DNA of 64,000 nucleotides from Bacteroidota bacterium. GTDB taxonomy: Bacteria > Bacteroidota > Bacteroidia > Flavobacteriales_D > Crocinitomicaceae. The stretch is from NCBI GenBank assembly GCA_016192075.1, contig JACPUU010000021.1, forward strand, positions 62,001 through 126,000. The letters are read 5' to 3'. Positions 44,008-51,782 of this stretch are shown one piece after another. Both the position numbers and the translations under genes were made by a program. The notes under the pieces were generated by a model. That model was not told where the DNA came from and made no database searches. It saw nothing but the letters and a program-made list of their open reading frames with translations. Position 1 is the first letter of the stretch. Each line of letters begins with the position of its first letter.

Positions 44008-44214
44008 GCATTGAATTTTGTGCAAATATACGATTTGAGCGGCAAAATAAACATCTCCACAACACTTCCACACACACTATTGTTCGCAGAAGCTGCCGAA
44101 AGCGGAGAATAGCATGCAAAGATGCTGCTTCTGAGCCGGTCAACAGATCATACAATCACTGCCTCATTACCTTAAGTTTGCATTCGTATTTACCTGCGTA
44201 TTATCTTTGCCCCC

Positions 44215-44649
44215 ATGTCACGCAAAATTTTTGCCGTAAGTGCAGGCCTTGCATTTCTGATGTCACTCATTAGTATGTATTTTGGCTCAAGCATTTACAA
44301 CGCCAATGAAAATGTCCACATTCAATACCTGAATGAAATGGATCATATACGCTATTACGATGCGGATATGGTGCCCGGATTAACCCGCCTTGCAGCCATT
44401 CTCTCAATCCCTTTTCTACTGGGTATATTGGGTATTGAACTTTATGTTTTTCGTAAAACACCGGTGCCTGCTGCCAAAAAAATTGCCCTGGCCATCAGTA
44501 TTCTTGCCTTAATTCTGATCATACTGGCTATGGTTACCATCAAAACTCCGCTTCAATTTGATTTCAGCAAATGGGGCTTTGCCTGGGTCTTTGGCGGCCT
44601 ATTTACCATTGCCGGGAATGCACTGAGTGTGTTTTTGAAAGGGAACTAA
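44215..44649 (+). CDS. four-helix membrane protein of unknown function
   Basis: 144 residues with four predicted transmembrane helices (about 6-28, 57-75, 88-107, 119-141). Between helix 1 and 2 lies a polar extracytoplasmic loop of about 35 residues (IYNANENVHIQYLNEMDHIRYYDADMVPG). No family recognised. It is divergent from RidA, 207 nt away, and well separated from the TonB gene. Confidence 0.7.
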   Translation: MSRKIFAVSAGLAFLMSLISMYFGSSIYNANENVHIQYLNEMDHIRYYDADMVPGLTRLAAILSIPFLLGILGIELYVFRKTPVPAAKKIALAISILALILIILAMVTIKTPLQFDFSKWGFAWVFGGLFTIAGNALSVFLKGN

Positions 44650-44823
44650 GAATTTTCTTCCTCAACCGTTATTCTGCCCCGAAACCCTGGGATTGCTCAG
44701 AAGTTATGCTGAACCTGATTCAGCAACTGCCTAACTTTTAACAGCCTGGAAAACTACCAGTCATTAACAAAAAATTAACTAAAATCACCACAATAAATAA
44801 CTGTTTTGTAGTTAGTTATAAAA

Positions 44824-44840
44824 TTGGCACAGCACTTGCA
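44824..44840 (+). promoter_or_regulatory. sigma-54-type promoter (-24/-12) of the TonB gene
   Basis: TTGGCAC, 5 nt, then TTGCA, matching the RpoN consensus TGGCAC-N5-TTGC with correct GG/GC spacing. The start codon at 44876 is 36 nt downstream, leaving a plausible +1 near 44851. Confidence 0.75.
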
Positions 44841-44875
44841 AATCAGAAAGTATTATTAACTAAAAACATATTATT

Positions 44876-45577
44876 ATGATCGCAAAAAAAAGCAGTAAGG
44901 CAGACCTCGAACGCAAGAGGTTTGCTTTTTTCCAGATTGGATTGATCGTGGCCGGATCGCTGACCCTGGCAGCATTTGAGTACTCATCTGTTCACACTGA
45001 AACAAAAAAAGTAGCCATTCAGGATGACGGACCTTCGACCATTATTTTTGACCCCAGCCTGTATGAAGACCAGGTAGAGGAAAGACCTGAACCGCAGCAT
45101 AGTCAGCAACAACAGGCTCCGGTTGTAATGATTCCGATTGATGAGGTAAGCATTGTGACCAAACCCGTTGATCCCAATCTTAAATACACCGGTCAAACCA
45201 TTTTTGTAACCGACCCATGTACCGATTGTATTGGAACCGCGACAATCATTGAAGAAGATGAGCCGCTGTGGGTATCAGAGGTAGATCCTGAGTTTCCGGG
45301 AGGGTTCAAAGCCATGTACGAATTCATTTCATCAAACGTAAAGTATCCTGATTTGGCAGCAGAAATGGGTGCACAGGGAACCGTACAGGTCCATTTTATT
45401 GTGAACCGTGATGGATCAATTTCAGATGTAACAACAGATTCACGAATGAATAAAGATTTGGAAAAAGAAGCAATGCGCGTAATCAGCATGATGCCTAATT
45501 GGAAACCGGGCGAGCAGGCAGGCAAACCAGTTCGTGTTCACTACACCGTTCCAATCAATTTTATCATTCAAAAATAA
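44876..45577 (+). CDS. TonB-like energy transducer
   Basis: 233 residues. Short cytoplasmic N-terminus rich in Lys/Arg, one transmembrane helix (about 18-37, FAFFQIGLIVAGSLTLAAFEY), a periplasmic linker with Glu, Gln and Pro (EERPEPQHSQQQQAP), and a C-terminal TonB domain (EFPGGFKAMYEFISSNVKYPDLAAEMGAQGTVQVHFIVNRDGSISDV ... MPNWKPGEQAGKPVRVHYTVPINF). It transmits proton-motive force to outer-membrane receptors; no ExbB/D or receptor gene is nearby. It sits behind a sigma-54-type promoter and in front of a strong terminator, so it is monocistronic. Confidence 0.9.
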   Translation: MIAKKSSKADLERKRFAFFQIGLIVAGSLTLAAFEYSSVHTETKKVAIQDDGPSTIIFDPSLYEDQVEERPEPQHSQQQQAPVVMIPIDEVSIVTKPVDPNLKYTGQTIFVTDPCTDCIGTATIIEEDEPLWVSEVDPEFPGGFKAMYEFISSNVKYPDLAAEMGAQGTVQVHFIVNRDGSISDVTTDSRMNKDLEKEAMRVISMMPNWKPGEQAGKPVRVHYTVPINFIIQK

Positions 45578-45591
45578 CCATTGAAAAAAAG

Positions 45592-45630
45592 AAACCCCGG
45601 ACCTGCAAAGATCCGGGGTTTTTTATTTTT
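45592..45630. terminator. terminator between the TonB gene and the convergent OM protein gene
   Basis: Stem AAACCCCGGA / TCCGGGGTTT with a 10-nt loop, T-rich on the plus side and A-rich on the other (TTGAAAAAAAG), so it may serve both convergent genes. Confidence 0.85.
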
Positions 45631-45643
45631 TGCCTGAATGTTT

Positions 45644-46486
45644 TTACTGATTCAGATAGTTGTTATTTCGCTGCTCATCATCATCCATTCCGTCTACAGA
45701 CGGGCAGCCTTTTTTAGGGAAAAGCCAGGCGAATTTAAGCGTAAAAATCATTGGCTGGTAACGGCTGTTAAACCAGTGGTGTGATGGGTTAAAATCATCA
45801 AAACTCACGATAGTAAGAATGGGTGTCTGAAAACTTGGAACAATAAAAAATCCGTCGTCTACCTTATACCCAAAACCAAATGTATAATGCAATTGGGCAA
45901 CCAGTTTTCCCTGGTTATTTGATGCTAAGGGAGAAAGGTAATTGGCATCCTCATTGCCGCCGTAAATGCGGTAATCCACATTAAAACCCAACGACTGATC
46001 AATGAAATTAAACATGCTTATTTGCCAGACATTGTGAATATCTGCCCGCAAAAAGGCAGAACCAAAATTGAATTGTCCGCGGGTAGCCTGTGAACCTTCA
46101 ACTGCATATTTTTCTTGTCCGCCAAAATGTTTAACCCCTAATCCCCAATCAAAATAATGCACAATTTTCTGGTCTTTTTTAAAGAGGTGTTCCATACCTG
46201 CTTCCAGGTAATATCCAGGCAAACCAGTTGGTGTAAGATCATAAGGCCGGTTGCTGTCATCAGCTGAGTTACCCAGCATATAGGTTAACCCCGGATTAAT
46301 AAACCAGCCCAATCCACGGTGCTGACTCTGGCTGTGGCTCCAGATTGCATCACGCCGGTTTTTGCCAAAGGGTGACCCTTTCATGTCCTTTTCACGTTTA
46401 GACTGGCTCCGGTTAAAATCATCCACAAACTGCCCGCTGGCGGACACCGAAACAAAGAGTATCAGAAAAAATAACAAGCGGCTCAT
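45644..46486 (-). CDS. outer-membrane barrel-like protein, unknown family
   Basis: About 280 residues. The ATG at 46486 gives a signal peptide (MSRLLFFLILFVSVSASGQ); an earlier in-frame ATG at 46498 (MPLP) is also possible. The mature protein is rich in aromatic/Gly beta-strand segments (GYYLEAGMEHLF, YHFDWGLGVKHFGG, QFNFGSAFLRADIHNV, LVAQLHYTFGFGYK, MIFTLKFAWLFP) and ends KKGCPSVDGMDDDEQRNNNYLNQ. Family not recognised. Convergent with the TonB gene. Confidence 0.65.
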   Translation of the reverse strand: MSRLLFFLILFVSVSASGQFVDDFNRSQSKREKDMKGSPFGKNRRDAIWSHSQSQHRGLGWFINPGLTYMLGNSADDSNRPYDLTPTGLPGYYLEAGMEHLFKKDQKIVHYFDWGLGVKHFGGQEKYAVEGSQATRGQFNFGSAFLRADIHNVWQISMFNFIDQSLGFNVDYRIYGGNEDANYLSPLASNNQGKLVAQLHYTFGFGYKVDDGFFIVPSFQTPILTIVSFDDFNPSHHWFNSRYQPMIFTLKFAWLFPKKGCPSVDGMDDDEQRNNNYLNQ

Positions 46487-46944
46487 AGGTAAGGGCATTT
46501 TGACTAAAGGTACGAATTTAGAACAAGACATGTCAAGCCATTCAACCCGTTTGATCAGGTTACCAACAGTAAAACGGGGAAAAACGGTTTAGTTACAGGG
46601 AGGGAAGAGCCAATGGGCAAGAGGAAAGAAATATTAAATATCCAATGTCGAATAACAAATGTCGAAGGGATTAATCACAGGATGTCCAAAGGGGGAAGAG
46701 GAATCAGAGACATTGCACGCAAAATACGGAGAGATCTTTCACTGCGTTCGGGATAGCCCTCCATTCATTAAACGTTTGGTTAGAATAATCGGTGGCTTCG
46801 ACTACGCTCTCAGCCACCTTAGATTCTTCTCCAGTGGATAAAATTCTACTTCAGCTACGCTCTGTGTGCGATTCTACTGAATAAATACCAGGGTTAAAAC
46901 TGGTGCAATCGGTGGCCGAGCGAAGCCGGGGCCACCGCAAACGA
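46487..46944. repeat. intergenic region with two large GGTGGC palindromes and other repeat fragments
   Basis: Hairpins at 46791-46818 (GGTGGCT ... AGCCACC) and 46911-46936 (GGTGGCC ... GGCCACC) share the lead AATCGGTGGC and contain TTCGACTACGCTCT / GAGCGAAGCCG cores, of the kind seen as dispersed palindromic repeats in many Bacteroidota. The segment 46620-46680 looks like a degraded AT-rich repeat (AATATCCAATGTCGAATAACAAATGTCGAAGG). No ORF in it is supportable. Confidence 0.65.
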
Positions 46945-48294
46945 TTACACCCCCGCTGTTACAAGCTTCAAAATAGCATCTTCCACTTCTTTTGAATCCC
47001 AAACTTTTTCAATATCGGGCCGGTCCATAACTTTACGCATAATCTCATCCTGCCGGTTTCCGTTTTTCAGTGCAACGGAGTAACGTGTATTGGTAAAAGA
47101 AACCTGGGTATAAAGCGGAATCCATTTATCAGGATGCAGGGAGCTGAAGCGGCCTTCAATTTTTTTCTGGAGCAAAAACCGTGGATCAGCCACAAAATCA
47201 CGCATTACAAAATAATTCTGAACAGACAGGTCCTGCACGGCATCACCATCTGGTTTACGCAGCACTTCATATTCTTTAAAAACAGCAGGCCAGTTTTCAT
47301 TGTGCTTCTGCATCAGTTCATACATCACGGTACAATCTTCAAATCCGGCATTCATACCTTGTCCGTAAAACGGCACCGTAGCGTGTGCGGCGTCACCCAT
47401 CAGGGCTACCTTACCGTGTGTCCATGGAAAACAGCGGATGATGGCCAGCGATGACAGTGGATTGGAATGCCAGGTTTGCAAAAGATTCGGGCAGATGTCG
47501 TAAAAATCAGGAAAGGTATTTTTGAAAAATTGTTGAATATCTGCATCTGTTTTTAATGCATTGAATGACACGTGTCCTTCAAAAGGCATAAATAAGGTGC
47601 AGGTAAATGAACCATCTTCATTGGCCAGGGCAATTAACATAAACCGGCCGCGCGGCCAAATGTGCAATGCGTTTTTGTCAAGCTTGTATGATCCGTCAGC
47701 ATTGGCCGGCAGCACCAATTCACGGTAACCATCTTCAATATAATTCTGACTGTAATTAAAGCGGTCTAACTTTTGAAAGGCGTTGTATCGGGCAGCAGAA
47801 AAAGCACCATCTGTTGCAAAAACCACATCGGCTTTTGCTGAAATTTTTTCACCGGTTTCAGTATGTTCCAGGTAGGCAATTCCTTTTTCCAGGTCAACAT
47901 CCACGCATTTATGGTGGTAATAAATTTTGGCACCGCCGCGCTGTTCAGCAATATCCATCATTTTAGCATTCAGGCCGCCGCGTGAAACTGAATAAATGGC
48001 TTGTCCTTCTTTGCCATACGGCTGATAATTTTGTTTGCCATCCAGGTCGTGCATAATACGCCCGCTCATGCCAATTGCAATCTTGCGAATCTCATCATCA
48101 ATACCCACCGTTTCCAGCGCTTTCCAGCCTCTGAACGACATGGCCAGGTTAATGGATTTTCCGGCTGAAATATCTGCCTTGCGGATATCGGGCCGGCGCT
48201 CATAAATAGTGACCTTGTAACCAGCTTTTGAAAGAAAAACTGCCCAGAGTGATCCTACTAATCCGGCGCCTATAATAATTGCTGATTTTTCCAT
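46945..48294 (-). CDS. kmo: kynurenine 3-monooxygenase
   Basis: 449 residues. FAD-dependent aromatic hydroxylase that converts kynurenine to 3-hydroxykynurenine. N-terminal FAD motif IIIGAGLVGSLWA, the YERRPD end of strand 2, GKSINLAMSFRG (family-specific), and the second FAD motif MGDAAHATVPFYGQGMNAGFEDC are intact. The last 100 residues lack an obvious membrane anchor, as in bacterial Kmo. It is downstream of kynU and the AhpD-like gene on the same strand, after a 166-bp gap. Confidence 0.93.
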   Translation of the reverse strand: MEKSAIIIGAGLVGSLWAVFLSKAGYKVTIYERRPDIRKADISAGKSINLAMSFRGWKALETVGIDDEIRKIAIGMSGRIMHDLDGKQNYQPYGKEGQAIYSVSRGGLNAKMMDIAEQRGGAKIYYHHKCVDVDLEKGIAYLEHTETGEKISAKADVVFATDGAFSAARYNAFQKLDRFNYSQNYIEDGYRELVLPANADGSYKLDKNALHIWPRGRFMLIALANEDGSFTCTLFMPFEGHVSFNALKTDADIQQFFKNTFPDFYDICPNLLQTWHSNPLSSLAIIRCFPWTHGKVALMGDAAHATVPFYGQGMNAGFEDCTVMYELMQKHNENWPAVFKEYEVLRKPDGDAVQDLSVQNYFVMRDFVADPRFLLQKKIEGRFSSLHPDKWIPLYTQVSFTNTRYSVALKNGNRQDEIMRKVMDRPDIEKVWDSKEVEDAILKLVTAGV

Positions 48295-48460
48295 GTTGGT
48301 TGAATGCTTTTGGTAAAGATAAAAGGAAAACGCGAAGTAACATTCGTCTGCTCAACAGAGTTATAAAACCTGATAAAAATCAGCCGGAAAAAGCGTATAC
48401 ATTTTGCGCTAAAAAAATGAAAGGGTCGGTTAAAAAATCTGAAATAACGTTATACGACAG

Positions 48461-49054
48461 TTATTTTTTGACACCGTATTTTTTATCCAGAATGCGGCGA
48501 ACGGTACCGTACAAAAACCGCGGTGGAAATTTATACCCTTTGGTTGAAAGCCGCTGACCCATTTCAAGGTATTCTGCCTTGTCAGCCGGAGGCGTTGTGG
48601 CTAACCCATCAACATACCGGTTAAACATGCAAAACGCTGCCGCAATGAGTACGGCATCATGAATGTCTTCATCGGTTGCACCTGCTTTACTGGCCGCTTC
48701 AACTTCAACCGCAGATACCTGTTTGCCCCCCTGCTGCGTTTTTGCAGCTATTGCAAGCAGCGCCTGCATTTTTGGGGTTTGACCTTTCATAAATTCAGGT
48801 GTTGAATAGTCACACACTTCTACCTTTTTTTTCAGGTGTCCCATGGCTGCACCGTTGTGTGATTCACTGCAAAATTCACAGGAGTTCAGGGATGAAGTAT
48901 ATGCCGCAATGGTTTCACGTTCACCGGACGTAAGACCTGATTTTCCAAGCAGCAATTCATGTGCAAACGCTGATAGTTTACTGCCGGTACTTGGCTTATA
49001 CCAAAGTAATTCCAATATTCCGGGATAGTTATTCTGCGTTTTAATATGTGCCAT
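48461..49054 (-). CDS. AhpD-like carboxymuconolactone-decarboxylase-family protein
   Basis: 197 residues from the ATG at 49054 (MAHIKTQNNYPG); the frame extends upstream only into kynU's 3' end. The redox motif is CEFCSESH (C59xxC62 and H66), as in AhpD and peroxidase-related CMD proteins, with supporting GERETIAAYTSSLNS before it and a second helical repeat (KAGATDEDIHDAVLIAAAFCMFNRYVDGLA). Probably a thiol peroxidase-type or disulphide-exchange enzyme; its reaction in this operon is unknown. It lies 16 nt after kynU. Confidence 0.85.
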   Translation of the reverse strand: MAHIKTQNNYPGILELLWYKPSTGSKLSAFAHELLLGKSGLTSGERETIAAYTSSLNSCEFCSESHNGAAMGHLKKKVEVCDYSTPEFMKGQTPKMQALLAIAAKTQQGGKQVSAVEVEAASKAGATDEDIHDAVLIAAAFCMFNRYVDGLATTPPADKAEYLEMGQRLSTKGYKFPPRFLYGTVRRILDKKYGVKK

Positions 49055-49070
49055 ACAAGTGTTTTGGTTT

Positions 49071-50357
49071 TTAGTTATTCTGAAGCGCCTGTTCCAATGA
49101 CTGTCCAAAATTGTAAATGTCTTCAAACGAATTGTACAACGGCGCCGGCGCAATACGAATCACGTTTGGCTCACGCCAGTCAGCAATTACACCCTGTTTC
49201 GTAAGGGCATCAAAAAGTGATTTGCCTTTGCCATGAACAAGAATTGACAGTTGTGCGCCACGTCTTGTAGCTTCTTTGGGTGTTATAATTTCAAACTGAC
49301 AAATGGCTGAATATTTTGCTGAAATTTCCTGAACAATTTCTTCCAGGTAATTGGTGAGTTTAATGCGTTTTTCGATAAGCCGGTCCATGCCCACTTCATC
49401 AAAAATATCGAGCGATGCCAGATGTGCCGCCATGCCCAAAACCGGCGCATTACTGAGTTGCCAGCCCTCAGCACCCTTCATGGGTTTAAAGCCGGGCTCC
49501 ATTAAAAAACGCACTTCTTTATCGTGTCCCCACCAGCCGGCAAAACGCGGCAGTTCAGGTTTATTTTCATGGTTCTGATGCACAAACATGCCCGACACGC
49601 CACCCGGACTTGAGTTCAGGTATTTATACGAACACCAGGCTGCAAAATCTACCTGCCAGTCATGCAGATTCAATTTAACATTTCCGGCAGCGTGTGCCAG
49701 ATCAAAACCAACCATGGCGCCTGCTTCATGACCTGTTTTGGTGATACTTTCCATATCAAACAACTGCCCGGTATAATAATTTACGCCACCAATCATAACC
49801 AATGCAATTTCATCACCGTGTTTACGAATGGTGTCCATAATATCCTGGTCGGTAATCAAATGATCCCCTGATCTCGGAGCTACTTCCACAATGGCATCTT
49901 TGGGATCATAGCCGTGAAATTTCACCTGCGATTCAAGCGCATACTGGTCAGACGGAAATGCTTTTTTCTCACACAAAATTTTGTAACGTTTACCCGCAGG
50001 CCGGTAAAATGAAACCATCAGCAAATGCAGGTTGGTTGTGAGACTGTGGGTGATAACCACCTCTGATGTTTTAGCGCCCACAATCTTAGCTGCCTTTTCA
50101 GAAAGAAATTCGTGGTAGGCAAACCAGGGCTTTTTAGCCTCAAAATGTCCTTCTACGCCAAACTTTGCCCAGTCATTGAGTTCCTGCTCAATATACGCTT
50201 TGGCTGATTTAGGCTGAAGGCCCAGTGAATTACCGGTAAAATACACAGTGTCTTTTCCATTGAACTGCGGAATGTGAAATTTGGAACGATATTCTTTCAG
50301 ATTGTCTGCCTGATCCATTTCACGTGCGAATTCAAGCGAATTTTTGTTTGCTACCAT
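49071..50357 (-). CDS. kynU: kynureninase
   Basis: 428 residues. PLP enzyme that cleaves kynurenine (or 3-hydroxykynurenine) to anthranilate (or 3-hydroxyanthranilate) and alanine. Family motifs: FTGNSLGLQPKSAK, FDLAHAAGNVKLNLHDWQVDFAAWCSYKYLNSSPGG with the Schiff-base Lys in SYKYLN (about residue 244), and WQLSNAPVLGMAAH. Together with kmo it forms the upper kynurenine pathway; no tryptophan dioxygenase is visible. The 5' end overlaps the hemL promoter region. Confidence 0.93.
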   Translation of the reverse strand: MVANKNSLEFAREMDQADNLKEYRSKFHIPQFNGKDTVYFTGNSLGLQPKSAKAYIEQELNDWAKFGVEGHFEAKKPWFAYHEFLSEKAAKIVGAKTSEVVITHSLTTNLHLLMVSFYRPAGKRYKILCEKKAFPSDQYALESQVKFHGYDPKDAIVEVAPRSGDHLITDQDIMDTIRKHGDEIALVMIGGVNYYTGQLFDMESITKTGHEAGAMVGFDLAHAAGNVKLNLHDWQVDFAAWCSYKYLNSSPGGVSGMFVHQNHENKPELPRFAGWWGHDKEVRFLMEPGFKPMKGAEGWQLSNAPVLGMAAHLASLDIFDEVGMDRLIEKRIKLTNYLEEIVQEISAKYSAICQFEIITPKEATRRGAQLSILVHGKGKSLFDALTKQGVIADWREPNVIRIAPAPLYNSFEDIYNFGQSLEQALQNN

Positions 50358-50373
50358 TGTTTGCTTACTTTTG
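50344..50373 (+). promoter_or_regulatory. candidate hemL promoter (TTG-N19-TACTTTTG)
   Basis: TTG at 50344-50346 and TAnnTTTG at 50366-50373, 19 nt apart. The -33 box lies inside the first codons of the divergent kynU gene. Confidence 0.7.
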
Positions 50374-50451
50374 CAGACCCGCTATGCCTCTCTGTTTTAC
50401 TCAGTCACAGCAGGTCACACAAAGATACAAACTACATTCAAACGAAAACCG

Positions 50452-51747
50452 ATGATTTCACGCAAAAATTCAGAACAACTCTTTGAAAAAGCAAAAACCC
50501 TTTTTCCGGGCGGTGTTAATTCACCCGTTAGAGCATTCAAATCTGTTGACGGTGCCCCGCTATTTATTGCCAAAGGTGATGGATGCCACATTTGGGACGA
50601 AGACGGAAATAAATTTGTAGATTTTTGCTGCAGCTGGGGACCGCTGATTCTTGGTCACAACCACCCCGCCGTGCGTGAGGCTATTGTGAGCACCGTAGCA
50701 AACGGAACCTCTTTTGGCGCACCTACCAAACTTGAAAATGAATTGGGGGCGCTGATTCTGGCAAACAATCCGTTCATTGATAAAATTCGTTTTGTCAGTT
50801 CAGGTACTGAAGCCGTAATGTCAGCTATTCGCCTTGCACGCGGTTATACCAAACGCGATAAAATTATCAAGTTTGACGGCTGTTATCACGGCCATGCTGA
50901 TTCATTGCTGGTAAAAGCCGGATCAGGCCTTGCAACCTTTGGAACGTCTTCATCTGCCGGCGTACCCGAGGCCTTCTCGAAAGAAACCATTGTGGTACCG
51001 CTCAACGATGAACAAGCTATTCTTGAAGCAGTAAAAAAATACAAAGATCAGATTGCCTGCATGATCATTGAACCAATACCGGCCAATAACGGGCTGCTTT
51101 TACAGAAAAAAGAATACCTGCAGTTTTTGCGGAATGTGTGTACTGAAAATGGTATTTTACTATTCTTTGATGAGGTCATTTCAGGTTTTCGGGTCGCTTT
51201 TGCCGGCGCAGCGGCTTATTACGGCATCAAACCCGATATTATTACCTACGGAAAAATTATTGGCGGCGGAATGCCGGTTGGGGCCTATGGTGCATCACAC
51301 CAGATTATGGACTGCATTTCACCCGTGGGTAATGTCTACCAGGCCGGAACGTTATCCGGAAATCCGGTTGCTATGGCGGCCGGAATTGCACAATTGAACG
51401 AATGCTTAAAGCCTGATTTTTATAAAGATCAGGAAAATAGAACTAAACTATTCGTTGATAAAATTAATACGCATGCCAAAGCCCGTAACTATACCTTCGA
51501 AATCTTTACGATAGGCTCTATTTTCTGGCTTGCATTTTCCAAAAAAGAGGCCATTCGAAAAGCAGACGAAATTGACGGCGCTACCATGAATGATTTCAAA
51601 AAACTCTATGCCCTTTTACTTGAAAAGGGAATTTACCTGGGCCCATCAGGTTATGAAGTAGGTTTTGTGTCAGCAGCACATACCGCCGAAATACTGAACA
51701 CCTGCGCTGATAAATTTTGCGCCGCGCTGGATGAGGTGTTTGCTTAA
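50452..51747 (+). CDS. hemL: glutamate-1-semialdehyde 2,1-aminomutase
   Basis: 431 residues from the ATG at 50452 (MISRKNSEQLFEKAKTLFPGGVNSPVRAF), the family's usual start. It converts glutamate-1-semialdehyde to 5-aminolevulinate in the C5 haem pathway. Motifs: DEDGNKFVDFCCSWGPLILGH, VSSGTEAVMSAIRLARGYT, FDEVISGFRVAF and the PLP Lys in TYGKIIGGGMPVGAYG (about residue 267). Divergent from kynU, with a good promoter between. Confidence 0.95.
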   Translation: MISRKNSEQLFEKAKTLFPGGVNSPVRAFKSVDGAPLFIAKGDGCHIWDEDGNKFVDFCCSWGPLILGHNHPAVREAIVSTVANGTSFGAPTKLENELGALILANNPFIDKIRFVSSGTEAVMSAIRLARGYTKRDKIIKFDGCYHGHADSLLVKAGSGLATFGTSSSAGVPEAFSKETIVVPLNDEQAILEAVKKYKDQIACMIIEPIPANNGLLLQKKEYLQFLRNVCTENGILLFFDEVISGFRVAFAGAAAYYGIKPDIITYGKIIGGGMPVGAYGASHQIMDCISPVGNVYQAGTLSGNPVAMAAGIAQLNECLKPDFYKDQENRTKLFVDKINTHAKARNYTFEIFTIGSIFWLAFSKKEAIRKADEIDGATMNDFKKLYALLLEKGIYLGPSGYEVGFVSAAHTAEILNTCADKFCAALDEVFA

Positions 51748-51782
51748 ACCGCATTTGAAATTTCGTATATTCGGTTCACTAA

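Noticed and set aside
46487-46944. Insertion sequence
   Set aside because: No transposase ORF or terminal inverted-repeat pair with a target duplication; only dispersed palindromes.
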